This document shows, in pieces, positions 24,017 through 33,333 of a DNA stretch of 64,000 bases. The first letter of the stretch is position 1, and each line of letters starts with the position of its first letter. Origin of the DNA: Candidatus Latescibacterota bacterium (GTDB taxonomy: Bacteria > Latescibacterota > UBA2968 > UBA8231); assembly GCA_022820485.1 (NCBI GenBank), contig JAJEFJ010000073.1:1-64000 (forward strand), in the 5' to 3' direction. The translations under genes and the position numbers were made by a program. The notes beneath the pieces are model-generated. The model was not told the origin of the DNA. It saw only the letters and a list, made by a program, of their open reading frames with translations, and searched no databases.

Positions 24017-25213
24017 CTAGACGGACGATAACCACTCATCGCCAGGTATGATGCGCTGCATGAATTGGTCGAACATGGGGACGGTGAACGCGGTGTCCCC
24101 ATGACTTGGGCTCCAAATCATGCCTTTGTTGATTAACTGGTTGCGAGTGGGAGCCAAAGAGCTTACTGGGCGGTTCAATATATTGGCAATATCACCAGAA
24201 CGATGAGGCCCGGCACCGAGCTGGGCCATTGCCCGCATATACCTTTTTTCCGCCGGCGTAAGCCTATCAAACCGTACCGAAAAAAAGCTTTGATCTAGGG
24301 CCGCTATGGCCTGTTGGGACGCGACTTTAACATTAGCCGCGGTAATGGGAGTGCGCTCGGCAGCATCCCAGACATGCTTGCCCCATTCTTGTAGAAAGTA
24401 GGGATAGCATTGAGTTTGGGATACGATGGCATCGAGCGCGGGTGGTTCGATCTCTACTCCTTCGTCTTTTGCGGGCTTTGCAATTGCGCGCTTGGCATCT
24501 TCGGGCGACAGCGGCCCGATTGCGGGAAACTCAAAAAGTCGTTCGGCATAAGATTTTGCTTGCCCCATGCGACCGCGTACCTGGGGTAGGCCGGCTCCAA
24601 CCATAACCACGGGGAGTTTGCGCTGAGCCATCCGGTGCAAGGCGGTGATCAATGCCGCTAGCTCATTCTCTTGCACATATTGAAGTTCGTCGACAAATAA
24701 GGCCACACAGGTCGCATCCGCCTTGGCGGCGGCACCGACGACTTCAAACAAAGCCTGCAAGTCGATTTCTAAGTCCCCGTTGTCTGCCAACCCAGACTCA
24801 GGTTCAAAGTCCAGCCCGACCTCGATGTCCTGATACTTCACTTTTAAGGCCCCAACAAATCCCGCGAGTCCTCTAAGTGCCCTTTGCGCTAGTTGCTTTG
24901 CTGCCTGCTTATTCGAGAGTCTCAACAACGCCACGCGCAGTTGAGGCACTATAATGGCGGGCAGGGAACGATTTTCAGGGGCTTCGATGCGTAGGGCGTA
25001 GATGCCGCTTGCTTCGGCTTGTTCCCGCATGAGGTCCAATAGCACGGTTTTGCCAACGCCGCGCAAGCCGACCATCATCATGCTCTTAGTGGGCCGCCCT
25101 ATTTTGGTCCGTTCCAATGCGATGCGTGCGGATTCGCGGATATCATCGCGGCCAGCTAGCTCGGGCGGTGGGGTGCCGGCTCCAGGCGCGTATGGATTGC
25201 GTATGGGGTCCAT
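24017..25213 (-). CDS. AAA-type ATP-binding protein with C-terminal winged-helix
   Basis: STAND/archaeal-ATPase-like protein of 398 residues. Walker A is GLRGVGKT (49-56) and Walker B ALFVDELQYV with Asp175-Glu176. After the ATPase core a helical part and a winged-helix-like end (LTPAEKRYMRAMAQLG...SGDIANILNR) suggest DNA binding. Such ATPases are widespread as single genes of unknown function and sometimes travel with mobile elements. Its AT-rich upstream region with tandem repeats differs from its surroundings, so horizontal transfer is possible. Confidence 0.85.
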   Translation of the reverse strand: MDPIRNPYAPGAGTPPPELAGRDDIRESARIALERTKIGRPTKSMMMVGLRGVGKTVLLDLMREQAEASGIYALRIEAPENRSLPAIIVPQLRVALLRLSNKQAAKQLAQRALRGLAGFVGALKVKYQDIEVGLDFEPESGLADNGDLEIDLQALFEVVGAAAKADATCVALFVDELQYVQENELAALITALHRMAQRKLPVVMVGAGLPQVRGRMGQAKSYAERLFEFPAIGPLSPEDAKRAIAKPAKDEGVEIEPPALDAIVSQTQCYPYFLQEWGKHVWDAAERTPITAANVKVASQQAIAALDQSFFSVRFDRLTPAEKRYMRAMAQLGAGPHRSGDIANILNRPVSSLAPTRNQLINKGMIWSPSHGDTAFTVPMFDQFMQRIIPGDEWLSSV

Positions 25214-25232
25214 GAGGCAAATTTATAGGATA

Positions 25233-25260
25233 ATTATAAAGTTTATAAAGTTTATAATAA
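25233..25260 (-). promoter_or_regulatory. AT-rich promoter region with 9-base tandem repeats
   Basis: TTATAAAGT is repeated twice and partly a third time (25234-25260, plus-strand reading). On the minus strand a perfect TATAAT lies at 25238-25233, about 20 bases before the AAA gene start; the -35 region (TTTATT) is weak. The repeats may be binding sites for a regulator. Confidence 0.45.
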
Positions 25261-25358
25261 AAAGATAATTTGGCTAATTTCGCTAGATTTAGCAAGTTGG
25301 TTGTCATTTCGGAGGGCGCGGATTACTGTGGCGATCTTGGGGCGTGAAATGCTCTGCG

Positions 25359-26594
25359 TCAATCGGCGCGGAAGACGCCTTCCTTTTTGACGCGGTCGTG
25401 GACTTTGGCGAACTCGGCTGAGCCGTCGTCTTCCCAGATTGAGGAGCGGAAGCCGCGATCGACGCCTTCCTGATGGCCGGTAATGCTGGTAGGGGAGATG
25501 TAGGACGGGCCGTAGTACGTGTGTCCGCCGGGCATCTGCAAGACGCCGACGTGGGTGGGACGCTCGACGAGTGATTGGGACGCTAGCCGCGCTAGGGCGT
25601 CCTCATTGACTGTAAAGCCCAAGCCCGGTCCGTTGGGTACGGGGGAGGCTCCATCGACGACGGGAATGGTTTCGGTGGTGTAGTCTTCGGCATACTGGTC
25701 GTCGAGGTTGATCGAGTGGGCCGTGTGGGTCGGTAGCACCGAAGCCATGTGCATGGCCATAGCCTTGCCCAGCGTACCCCCTTCGAACTGCAGTAGAACT
25801 TGCACATTGGCCCGGCCACAGGCCCAGCCGGCGGCCATGGTGTCTTCGAGAGTGCCGCCGATCATGTACATATCGGCGAGGCCGTATATCAATTCTTGGA
25901 CCCCGCCCAAAGGTGTGCCGTGCATGATTAGCGGCAGACTAGTTTGCTGGCGCAGGCGCTTCCAGCCGTCAATGTCCTTTTTGTCGAGCGGGTCTTCGAT
26001 GTAGCCGACGATGGGGAAGTTTCTTTCGAGTTCGGCGATGATCGGCAGTGCGCTGCCGAGGCTGCGGTTGTGGTTGAAGTCGTAGTGGATGCGGAAGCTC
26101 TCCGGGGCGACTTCTGTGGCTAGACGGGTCTGCTCGAAGACGTCGTGGTAGGTGCAGGTGTGGATTTTGAAGACGCGATAGCCCGCGGCCGCGGCGCGTT
26201 TGATCTCGTCGCGGAAGACCTCTGGGGAGGCGGGTCGGGTCCAGGCGGCCACGGCGATGGCGTTGCGCTTTTTCTGGCCGAGGAGTTTGTGGACGGGTAG
26301 GTCGAGGTGTTTGCCCATGGCGTCGTACAGGGCGCAGAGTAGGCCCGAGGGGACAGCGGGGCGATGGTCGTTGATGAAGTCGAAGGGGCTGAGGTCGACA
26401 AATTGCGCGACGGCGTCGCGGGACGGTTTGGCGTAGGGCCGCACTCGCATGTCGCCGTAGCCGGTGATACCGGCGTCGGTGTGGACTTTGTACACCACGC
26501 GGCAGTCAATGCCGTAGAGATCGACGCGGCGCTCGGCGTAGCGGCTGGCCAGCTTGGGAAAGATGGGGATGACTTCGATATTGGTGATTTTCAT
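25359..26594 (-). CDS. Enolase-superfamily (mandelate racemase/MLE-like) protein
   Basis: Alpha-proton-abstracting sugar-acid dehydratase/racemase class, 411 residues. N-terminal capping domain (1-115), then the barrel with KIH (Lys143, His145) where KxK or KxH is usual, Asp172 in IHYDFN and Glu200 in YIEDPL as first two Mg ligands. The third ligand position reads IMHGTP (His225) instead of Asp/Glu, so metal binding is atypical. GGAGG lies upstream of the start. It stands divergent to a large metallohydrolase; sugar-acid breakdown is the likely setting but the substrate is unknown. Confidence 0.87.
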   Translation of the reverse strand: MKITNIEVIPIFPKLASRYAERRVDLYGIDCRVVYKVHTDAGITGYGDMRVRPYAKPSRDAVAQFVDLSPFDFINDHRPAVPSGLLCALYDAMGKHLDLPVHKLLGQKKRNAIAVAAWTRPASPEVFRDEIKRAAAAGYRVFKIHTCTYHDVFEQTRLATEVAPESFRIHYDFNHNRSLGSALPIIAELERNFPIVGYIEDPLDKKDIDGWKRLRQQTSLPLIMHGTPLGGVQELIYGLADMYMIGGTLEDTMAAGWACGRANVQVLLQFEGGTLGKAMAMHMASVLPTHTAHSINLDDQYAEDYTTETIPVVDGASPVPNGPGLGFTVNEDALARLASQSLVERPTHVGVLQMPGGHTYYGPSYISPTSITGHQEGVDRGFRSSIWEDDGSAEFAKVHDRVKKEGVFRAD

Positions 26595-26788
26595 CTTGGG
26601 AGGCTCCTTGATGGGCGGGGAAGGTGGTTAGCGGGCAAGTTACGGGAGTGGGAGAGGAGGCGCAAGCGTTGAGCGCCGTTGGTTGGCCGGGCGGGATGCG
26701 TCCATTCTTCTAGCTGTTTTTTTGCCAAAGTCGGTCCCCCAACCCATCTTATCAGCCCAATCGCAAGACCACTTCAAAGGAGGAGACC

Positions 26789-29272
26789 ATGGGTACCTAC
26801 ACACCGCTGGATTTGAATGCGCTGTACAACGCCGGGCTGGGCATCTTAGGAGGGCAAGGGCCGCTCGGCGCACAAAGCTTTCGCGGCTTGCCCTTTGCGC
26901 TCGGCAGTGATGCTGAGCGCTGTCTGATCGCCTGTAATGGAGAGCGATCCGGTGTGGAAATACCGGTCGGCCGTCGGGCAACTTGGATGATTGTGGCGCA
27001 TCGCTTGTTGGAGTCGCGGATCGCCGACAATGGGCCGCTGGCGACGCTGGTGGCTGAATACGCGCTGCACTATGAGGACGGGGATGTGCTCAAGGTGCCC
27101 GTGCGCGACCGCTTTGAAATTTCGACGGTGCCGTCGTCGTATGGCGGTACGCCGTTTGTGGCGGTACCCGATACGAACGATCAGCTCTTGCCGCGCACCG
27201 AAGGTCCGTGGGACATGGCCGGGCGTCGCCAGACCGAGGTCGATGGCGGTCGTGCGCAGCACTTCGTGCTTTGGGCGTGGCCGAATCCGCACCCGGACAA
27301 GGGCGTGGAAAAAATCGCCATCGAGGCCGCGGGGCCGACCTTTGTCATCGGCGGGATCACTCTGAGCGACTTGGACGAAGAGCCGATCTGCCGCGAGGGC
27401 ACGCGCGAGGTCATCATCACCCTGCCGCAAGCGGAGGACGCGCGCGAGTCTGCCGCTCTTGAAGTGGAAGTGGATCGGGGCGTTGCGACCTATCCCTACC
27501 CATTGCCGGAGGCAACGTCCGAGGATTTCCTCGACGGACGCAAAGGCTGGGGCGAAGCGCAAAACGAGGGCAGCAGTCCTTCCTACGTGGAGATAGCCGC
27601 CAATCCTTCGGCTACCGTGCAGGTCAAGCGAGATGGGGAAGTTTTGGGCGAGGCTAGCTGGGGCGAGGTGCGGCGGCAGGGCCGCGTAGAGGCTTCGCCG
27701 CGAGTGCAGTTAGAAGTGGTGGAGCGCGGGCGCAACTGGGTGCATACCAAGGTCATCGACGACGCCACGGGGAAGCCCGTGCCCTGCCGCGTCCACTTCC
27801 GCTCGCCGGAGGGCATCCCCTACGCTCCGCACGGCCACCACGCCCACGTCAACTCCAACATGGGGACTTGGCATTTCGATGTGGGTGGCGATGTGCGCTT
27901 GGGGCAGATCACGTACGCGTACATCGACGGCACCTGCCAAGGCTGGCTGCCGCGCGGTGAGGTGATCGTGGATGTGGCGCGCGGCTACGAATACGAGCCG
28001 CTGCGCACCAAAGTGGAGATCGAGCCAGGCCAGCGCACCTTGGAGCTGCGGCTGAAGCGCTGGCGGCAGATGAACGAGGAAGGCTGGTACAGCGGCGACT
28101 CGCACGTGCATTTCCTGTCGGCGCAGGGCAGCCTCACTGAGGCGCAGGGCGAGGATCTGAACGTGGTCAATCTGCTGCAATCCCAGTGGGGCGGGCTGTT
28201 TACCAATACCGAGGAATTTACCGGCGGCGAGATGGCTACACCCAACGGCGATCACATCGTCTATGTGTCCCAGGAGAACCGGCAGCACTTTTTGGGGCAT
28301 CTGATCCTCATGGGGCTGAAGGAGCCGGTGATGCCGTGGTGCTCGGACGGCCCGGGCGAGGCTGAGTTGGGCGGGACGCTCGAAGTGCCTATGGCTGAGT
28401 GGGCCGACCGTTGCCGGGCGCAGGGCGGCAGCGTGGTGATCCCGCATTTGCCCAGCCCCAACGGCGAGCCAGCCGCCCTGATTGCCACTGGGCGCGCCGA
28501 CGCAGTGGAGATGCTGCGGCACGGGACGTACATGCACGGCGAGTACTACCGCTACCTCAATTGCGGCTACAAGCTGCCGTTGGTCGGCGGCACGGATAAG
28601 ATGAGTAGCGACGTGCCGGTGGGGATCTATCGCACCTATGTGCAAATTCCCAAGGACGAGCCGTTCACCTATGACAACTGGTGCAAGTACATGGCCGCGG
28701 GCCGCACCTTCCACAGCGGCGGGCCGCTGATCCGCTTCAGCGTCGATGGCCACGAGGTGGGGGACACGGTGCAGCTACCGGGCAATGGCGGCACGGTGGA
28801 GGTGCTCGCCGAGGCTGAGTCGGTGGTGCCTATCCACACGCTGGAAGTGGTGCAGGAGGGACGGGTGGTGGCCTCTAGCGAAGATTCCAAGGGAGGGCGC
28901 AAGTTGAGCTTGAAGGCCGAGGTGAAGGTGGAAGGCCACTCGTGGCTGGCGGCGCGGTGCAGTGGGCCGGGCTACGAGCAGAGCGTGCCGCACTTCGATG
29001 GCTGGGGTCGGGGGATCATGGCGCACACCTCGCCGGTGTATCTGGCCTGTGGCGGCGAGTGGTGGATGTTCAACCAAGAGACGGCGCAGTACATGCTGAC
29101 CTTGGTGGATGGCTCACTGCACTACATCCGCCACAACAGCCGTCTGCATCTGCGCGACGACATTACGCACCACCACGGCGAGGCCGATCACCTCGCCTAT
29201 CTGGAGCGCCCCTTCCTCCAGGCGCGGGAGGCGATCCATCGCCGGATGCACCAGTTGGGTGTGCCGCACTGA
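26789..29272 (+). CDS. Large CehA/McbA-type PHP metallohydrolase, copy 1
   Basis: 827-residue protein. Residues 1-220 are beta-rich and sugar-binding-like (PLDLNALYNAG...GLPFALG), 309-430 hold an Ig-like/carboxypeptidase-regulatory module (DDATGKPVPCRVHF), and 433-660 form a PHP metallohydrolase domain with GDSHVHF (His439, His441), SVVIPHLPSP and LPLVGGTDKMS. A C-terminal beta-sandwich follows (GNGGTVEVLAEAES). CehA and McbA are carbaryl esterases, but family members in environmental bacteria probably act on natural esters or glycans. AAAGGAGGAG precedes the ATG. No signal peptide is seen. A paralogue of equal length lies 600 bases downstream. Confidence 0.83.
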   Translation: MGTYTPLDLNALYNAGLGILGGQGPLGAQSFRGLPFALGSDAERCLIACNGERSGVEIPVGRRATWMIVAHRLLESRIADNGPLATLVAEYALHYEDGDVLKVPVRDRFEISTVPSSYGGTPFVAVPDTNDQLLPRTEGPWDMAGRRQTEVDGGRAQHFVLWAWPNPHPDKGVEKIAIEAAGPTFVIGGITLSDLDEEPICREGTREVIITLPQAEDARESAALEVEVDRGVATYPYPLPEATSEDFLDGRKGWGEAQNEGSSPSYVEIAANPSATVQVKRDGEVLGEASWGEVRRQGRVEASPRVQLEVVERGRNWVHTKVIDDATGKPVPCRVHFRSPEGIPYAPHGHHAHVNSNMGTWHFDVGGDVRLGQITYAYIDGTCQGWLPRGEVIVDVARGYEYEPLRTKVEIEPGQRTLELRLKRWRQMNEEGWYSGDSHVHFLSAQGSLTEAQGEDLNVVNLLQSQWGGLFTNTEEFTGGEMATPNGDHIVYVSQENRQHFLGHLILMGLKEPVMPWCSDGPGEAELGGTLEVPMAEWADRCRAQGGSVVIPHLPSPNGEPAALIATGRADAVEMLRHGTYMHGEYYRYLNCGYKLPLVGGTDKMSSDVPVGIYRTYVQIPKDEPFTYDNWCKYMAAGRTFHSGGPLIRFSVDGHEVGDTVQLPGNGGTVEVLAEAESVVPIHTLEVVQEGRVVASSEDSKGGRKLSLKAEVKVEGHSWLAARCSGPGYEQSVPHFDGWGRGIMAHTSPVYLACGGEWWMFNQETAQYMLTLVDGSLHYIRHNSRLHLRDDITHHHGEADHLAYLERPFLQAREAIHRRMHQLGVPH

Positions 29273-29302
29273 GGCCGTCTTGGGCCACGGCGATGTCTTT
29301 GG

Positions 29303-29581
29303 TTAGGTCAGTTCGATCCGAAGGCGCTTGCCCATGGCGCGAGCGAGGCGATTCAACGATTCCAACGTAATGGAGGTATTGTCTGGATCAAGCAGATGAT
29401 TCAATTGCGCCGTATCCGTACTCATGTTTTCTGCAATTTTCGTTTTGCTCAGGTTGCTTGACTTTATGGCGTCTTCGATTTGCAAAGCCAACAACCGCTT
29501 TTGTGCGCGTGCGGATACTTCTTCGAGTAGGCCTTCCTCGGCGAGAAAATCATCAAAGTTGCTGCCGCTATACTTATTCAT
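29303..29581 (-). CDS. XRE/HigA-like antitoxin
   Basis: 92-residue HTH protein: NLSKTKIAENMSTDTAQLNHLL is the helix-turn-helix and SLNRLARAMGKRLRIEL the end typical of antitoxins paired with Gp49/RelE-like toxins. ATG 29581 overlaps the stop of the toxin remnant upstream (ATGA on the minus strand). The toxin is shortened, so the antitoxin may be an orphan. It sits between two large paralogous metallohydrolase genes of opposite strand. Confidence 0.75.
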   Translation of the reverse strand: MNKYSGSNFDDFLAEEGLLEEVSARAQKRLLALQIEDAIKSSNLSKTKIAENMSTDTAQLNHLLDPDNTSITLESLNRLARAMGKRLRIELT

Positions 29582-29853
29582 GTTGTTCTCTCGCTTTTCC
29601 ATAGATTTCTTCGATTTCGCGCTGTACTCAAATCCCTTGGTAGGATCTTCTGAGACTTCTTGATAAAGCCGTGCAAGAGTGCCATATCGTTCCCTTCAAT
29701 GGTGAATAAAACCCGTGCAATACGCCCTTCGCTTAGATTGCTACGAATTTCCCATATATATGGTTCCATATCATAGAAAGTCCACCGACCGGCTACGTAG
29801 ATGGCGAGGCTTGCTCGGTGATTCTCGCCAGAATATATTGAGCGGCCATTCAC
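29578..29853 (-). pseudogene. Shortened Gp49-like (HigB/RelE) toxin remnant
   Basis: The second half matches the Gp49-like toxin family well: IWEIRSNLSEGRIARVLF, then DMALLHGFIKKSQK and RDLSTARNRR. The N-terminal strands usually present (about 40 residues before the WELR strand) are missing or scrambled, and no good start is seen; GTG 29853 is the nearest. The 5' end abuts the start region of the second metallohydrolase gene at 29872, so the toxin was probably cut by rearrangement at that junction. Confidence 0.6.
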
Positions 29854-29871
29854 TGTAGAAAGGACACTGCG

Positions 29872-32361
29872 ATGAGCGACCAGTTTGTTCCATTGGATTT
29901 GAGCGCAACTTATAACGCTGGCACTGGCAATGTTGAGTCCAAAGACGGCAAACTCTGGCCGGCACCCGACGACGCACCTGACAATACCCCGCTCGTAGGG
30001 CTGCCTTGGGGCGAGCACCAGTTTTGGGGCGTGCCCTTTAGCTTGGCAGCCGCAGGTGAGGACCGGGCTGTGGTGCTGGTGGCGCAAGAGGCTGAAGATG
30101 GGGTGAGCGCATCGGCGGAGATTCCGATAAACGCCACGGCGCGGCGCATCCTCTACGCCCACACTTGTGCGCCAGTGCAGGGAGAGTGGGCCACGGTCGA
30201 GGGTACGGGCGAGGAGATAGGGACCTATCGCGTCCTCTATGCCGACGGTAGTTCAGTCGAACAGCCGCTGCGCCGCCGCTTTGAAATCCACGACGTGCAG
30301 ATACCTTGGGGGCACCATCCCTTTCTCTGCCGCAATTGCCGCCACTACTACTCGGTGCCGCTGAACAGTCTCGATCACAGCTATGGTATGGTGCAGACGG
30401 GGGCCTTTACGCGCGAGGGCGGCGACCTCCAGGGTTGGTGGCTCTACGACTGGGAAAATCCCGCGCTCGACAAGGAAATTGCAGCGATTGCAGTGTCGGC
30501 GGCTGGGCCTACAGCGCTAGCTTTGGCTGGCATTACGCTCTGCCACGAGGAGAGCGACCCCTTTGCTTGGCCGGCGCGGCAGGAGGTGGCGCTGCGGGTC
30601 GATGCCGAAGAAGCGCCCGAGGTGGCGATGGAGCGCGGCGAAATCGTGCGCCAGGATCAGCTCTGGGTGCCGAGTGCGGATTTTCTTACCTCCGAGGAAT
30701 CTGGATGGGGACGGGGTGGACAGGAGACGGTTGACGGTGGCTATTTGGAAATTCACGGATCGACAGAAGGGCAGCTTGCTATTAAGGCGGGGGACGACGT
30801 CGAAGAGCGCATTTGTTGGGGCGACGTGCTCAAAGAAAAGAAGGTCGCTCAAGGTAAGGTGCAAATCGAGGTTGTCGCGCCGTCCGGCAAGCAGTGGGTC
30901 CACGTGCGAGTTGAGGACGCGGATACTGGCCAGCCCGTGGGAACTCGCGTCCACTTCCGCTCCGAGCACGGAGCCTATCTGGCACCGCACGGCCATCAAG
31001 CCGACGTCAATGTGGCGTGGTTTGAGGACATGGGCGGCGACTGCAAGACCGGGGGCGTGCCCTACGCGTACATCGACGGCACCTGCCAGATCGACTTGCC
31101 CATCGGCCCGGTGTACGCCGAGGTGGTGCGCGGTTTTGAATACCAGCCGTTGCGCCAGCAGGTCGAGATTAAGCCCGGACAGAACGCGCTGACCCTCAAG
31201 GTCAAACGCGCCTTTGACATGAAGCAGCGCGGGTACTATTCGGGGGATACCCACGTGCATTTTCTTTCCTCTCAGTCGTCCCACCTAGAGGCCGAAGGCG
31301 AAGACCTCAATGTGGTGCATCTGTTGGCCAGCCAGTGGGGGCGGCTGTTTACCTCGTGGGAGGAATTTACCGGCGGCTTGGCACCGACCAGCAGCGACAA
31401 TCACTTGGTTTGGGTCAGCCAGGAGAACCGGCAGCACGTGCTTGGGCACATCAGCTTGCTCGGCCTCAAGGATCTGGTCGCGCCGATGTGTACCGGCGGG
31501 GCCAATGAGGACTGGGTCGGCGGCTCGGTGGATGCGCTGATGGCCGATTGGGCTGAGGAGTGCAAAAAACAGGGCGGGCTGGTCATTATGCCGCACATGC
31601 CGCTGCCCGACTTTGAGAACGCGGCCAACATCGTCTTGGGCCACGCCGACGCCGGTGAGATGTGCTGGATTTGGGAGGGCGAGCAGATTAGTTCGGCTGA
31701 GCAGGGCTACTACCGCTGGCTCAACGTGGGCCAGAAGCTGCCGATTGTCGGCGGCACCGACAAGATGTCCAACGGCCGCATTTTGGGCGGTTCGCGCACG
31801 TATGCCAAGCTGCGCGATGGGGAGGAGTTTACCTTTGACAATTGGTGCCAAGCCGTGCGCCGCGGCCAGACGTTTGCCAGCACCGGCGCGATGATTGACC
31901 TGAAGGTCGAGGGGCGAGAGATGGGCGAGGAAATCCACCTGCCCGGCAACGGCGGCACCGTCGAGGTGGTGGCGACTGCGGAAAGCGTCTGGCCGCTTAC
32001 TGGACTGGAGCTTATTTGCAATGGCGAGTCCATTGCGCGCGAGGTTGCCGCGTCCGGTGCCCAACAGATCGAACTAAAATTCAAGCTCAAGGCCAGTCGT
32101 TCTTGCTGGGTCGCGGCTCGCTGCTGGGGGCCGCACTACACGGACGCCGGGCCGGTGATGGCCCATTCCTCGCCGGTTTATATCGACGTGGGGCGGCGCT
32201 GCGTGTTTGCGCCGGCCGAGGGCAATTATCTGCTGACGCACATGGAGGGTGGTATTGCTTGGGCTGAAAGGATCGGCGTCTTCCGCGACGAGGCGATCCG
32301 CCAGCGGCTGATCGGCTTGTTCAACGAGGCGCGGGGCGAGCTGCTCCGGCGTATGCAGTAA
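29872..32361 (+). CDS. Large CehA/McbA-type PHP metallohydrolase, copy 2
   Basis: 829 residues with the same layout as the gene at 26789: N-terminal beta module (PLDLSATYNAG...GVPFSLA), regulatory-like module (DADTGQPVGTRVHF), PHP domain with GDTHVHF (His461, His463), VIMPHMPLP and LPIVGGTDKMS, and C-terminal beta-sandwich. The central blocks are close to copy 1 while the N-terminal third has diverged, with about 20 more residues there, suggesting different substrates. AGAAAGGA gives the ribosome site. A PhyH dioxygenase follows 66 bases on and may share the pathway. Confidence 0.83.
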   Translation: MSDQFVPLDLSATYNAGTGNVESKDGKLWPAPDDAPDNTPLVGLPWGEHQFWGVPFSLAAAGEDRAVVLVAQEAEDGVSASAEIPINATARRILYAHTCAPVQGEWATVEGTGEEIGTYRVLYADGSSVEQPLRRRFEIHDVQIPWGHHPFLCRNCRHYYSVPLNSLDHSYGMVQTGAFTREGGDLQGWWLYDWENPALDKEIAAIAVSAAGPTALALAGITLCHEESDPFAWPARQEVALRVDAEEAPEVAMERGEIVRQDQLWVPSADFLTSEESGWGRGGQETVDGGYLEIHGSTEGQLAIKAGDDVEERICWGDVLKEKKVAQGKVQIEVVAPSGKQWVHVRVEDADTGQPVGTRVHFRSEHGAYLAPHGHQADVNVAWFEDMGGDCKTGGVPYAYIDGTCQIDLPIGPVYAEVVRGFEYQPLRQQVEIKPGQNALTLKVKRAFDMKQRGYYSGDTHVHFLSSQSSHLEAEGEDLNVVHLLASQWGRLFTSWEEFTGGLAPTSSDNHLVWVSQENRQHVLGHISLLGLKDLVAPMCTGGANEDWVGGSVDALMADWAEECKKQGGLVIMPHMPLPDFENAANIVLGHADAGEMCWIWEGEQISSAEQGYYRWLNVGQKLPIVGGTDKMSNGRILGGSRTYAKLRDGEEFTFDNWCQAVRRGQTFASTGAMIDLKVEGREMGEEIHLPGNGGTVEVVATAESVWPLTGLELICNGESIAREVAASGAQQIELKFKLKASRSCWVAARCWGPHYTDAGPVMAHSSPVYIDVGRRCVFAPAEGNYLLTHMEGGIAWAERIGVFRDEAIRQRLIGLFNEARGELLRRMQ

Positions 32362-32374
32362 CAGTCTAAACAGC

Positions 32375-32395
32375 GGGCGACCACAAGGGTCGCCC
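32375..32395 (+). repeat. Palindromic repeat, single-hairpin copy
   Basis: GGGCGACC (32375-32382), loop ACAAG, GGTCGCCC (32388-32395): a perfect 8-base stem followed by CCTACA. The sequence is the same family as one arm of the repeat at 4652-4710. It lies between the second metallohydrolase and the third PhyH gene. Confidence 0.7.
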
Positions 32396-32427
32396 CTACA
32401 CGACCTCACTACCAACCGAGACGAATC

Positions 32428-33333
32428 ATGCTCACGCAAGCACAGATCGATGAATTCCACCGCAACGGCTTTCTCAATGGCGGGCGGGTGCTCTCCGACG
32501 AGGAGCTTGGCGAATTGAGCGACGCGCTCGACGAAGTTTTGACCAAAGGCCCGGATGGCTTTGCCCCCGGTGAGGCGCAGCCGGTATCCTTCCGCGACCT
32601 AGCCGGCGGCGGTGGCGTCAGCGAGCATCCGGTGTGGCAAATTGTCAATATCTGGGAGGCGGCACCCGCTTGGGAACGGCTGATTTACCACCCGGCGGTC
32701 GTGCGGGGGATCAGCCAGCTCACCGGCCATGCCGACCTTCAAGTCTGGCACGACCAAATCCAGTACAAACCCGCGCGCTACGGCGGCTCGACCCACTGGC
32801 ACCAAGACGCGCCCTTGTGGCCGATCATCAAGCCGATGACGCCGGTCTCGGCGTGGATTCCGTTGGACGACGCGACCGAGGAAAACGGCTGCATGTGGAT
32901 GGTGCCCGGCAGCCACAAGTGGGGTAATCAGATTGAGTTTTTGCGCACGCAGGGCGATTTGTCGCTGTTGGAAAACTTCAAGGACTTACAGGGCTTTACC
33001 CCGCCAGCCGACGCCGAGATCCGCGAGGTGGCAGCACGGCCGTGTCCGGTGATGCGCGGGGAGGTTTCTTTCCACCATTCCCTGACTTGGCACGGCTCGC
33101 CCTTTAATCAGTCGCCGCGGCCCCGGCGCGCTATTGCCATCCACTACATGACCGGCTCAGCGCGCTTTGACCAAGGCGGCGAGCACCTGATGAAGCAGTT
33201 CGTCGAATTGCCCGACAATGCGCCGATGGCTGAGGCTGGCCCGCACTTTCCGGTGGTGTGTCGCAATGGGGAGCCGGTGGGGGTGCCAGAGCGGTTGCAA
33301 GGCTCACGCCCGCTCCACGTCAAACGCCGCTAG
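32428..33333 (+). CDS. Phytanoyl-CoA dioxygenase (PhyH) family protein, copy 3
   Basis: Fe(II)/2-oxoglutarate oxygenase of 301 residues, the most canonical of the three: HWHQDAPLW gives His125 and Asp127, SLTWHGS gives His222, and PRPRRAIAIHYM supplies the 2-oxoglutarate Arg. DDATEENGCMWMVPGSHKWG is the classic PhyH double strand. Its 3' end overlaps the convergent ATPase gene by 30 bases. Likely hydroxylates a small molecule in the same breakdown scheme as the adjacent metallohydrolase. Confidence 0.92.
   Translation: MLTQAQIDEFHRNGFLNGGRVLSDEELGELSDALDEVLTKGPDGFAPGEAQPVSFRDLAGGGGVSEHPVWQIVNIWEAAPAWERLIYHPAVVRGISQLTGHADLQVWHDQIQYKPARYGGSTHWHQDAPLWPIIKPMTPVSAWIPLDDATEENGCMWMVPGSHKWGNQIEFLRTQGDLSLLENFKDLQGFTPPADAEIREVAARPCPVMRGEVSFHHSLTWHGSPFNQSPRPRRAIAIHYMTGSARFDQGGEHLMKQFVELPDNAPMAEAGPHFPVVCRNGEPVGVPERLQGSRPLHVKRR

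Noticed and set aside
27710-28753. A 347-codon minus-strand frame in the first metallohydrolase gene
   Set aside because: No domain or ribosome site; it mirrors a GC-rich coding region.
29854-30162. Upstream extension of the Gp49-like toxin frame
   Set aside because: It runs antisense into the second metallohydrolase gene and has no toxin-like sequence; only the part below 29853 resembles the family.
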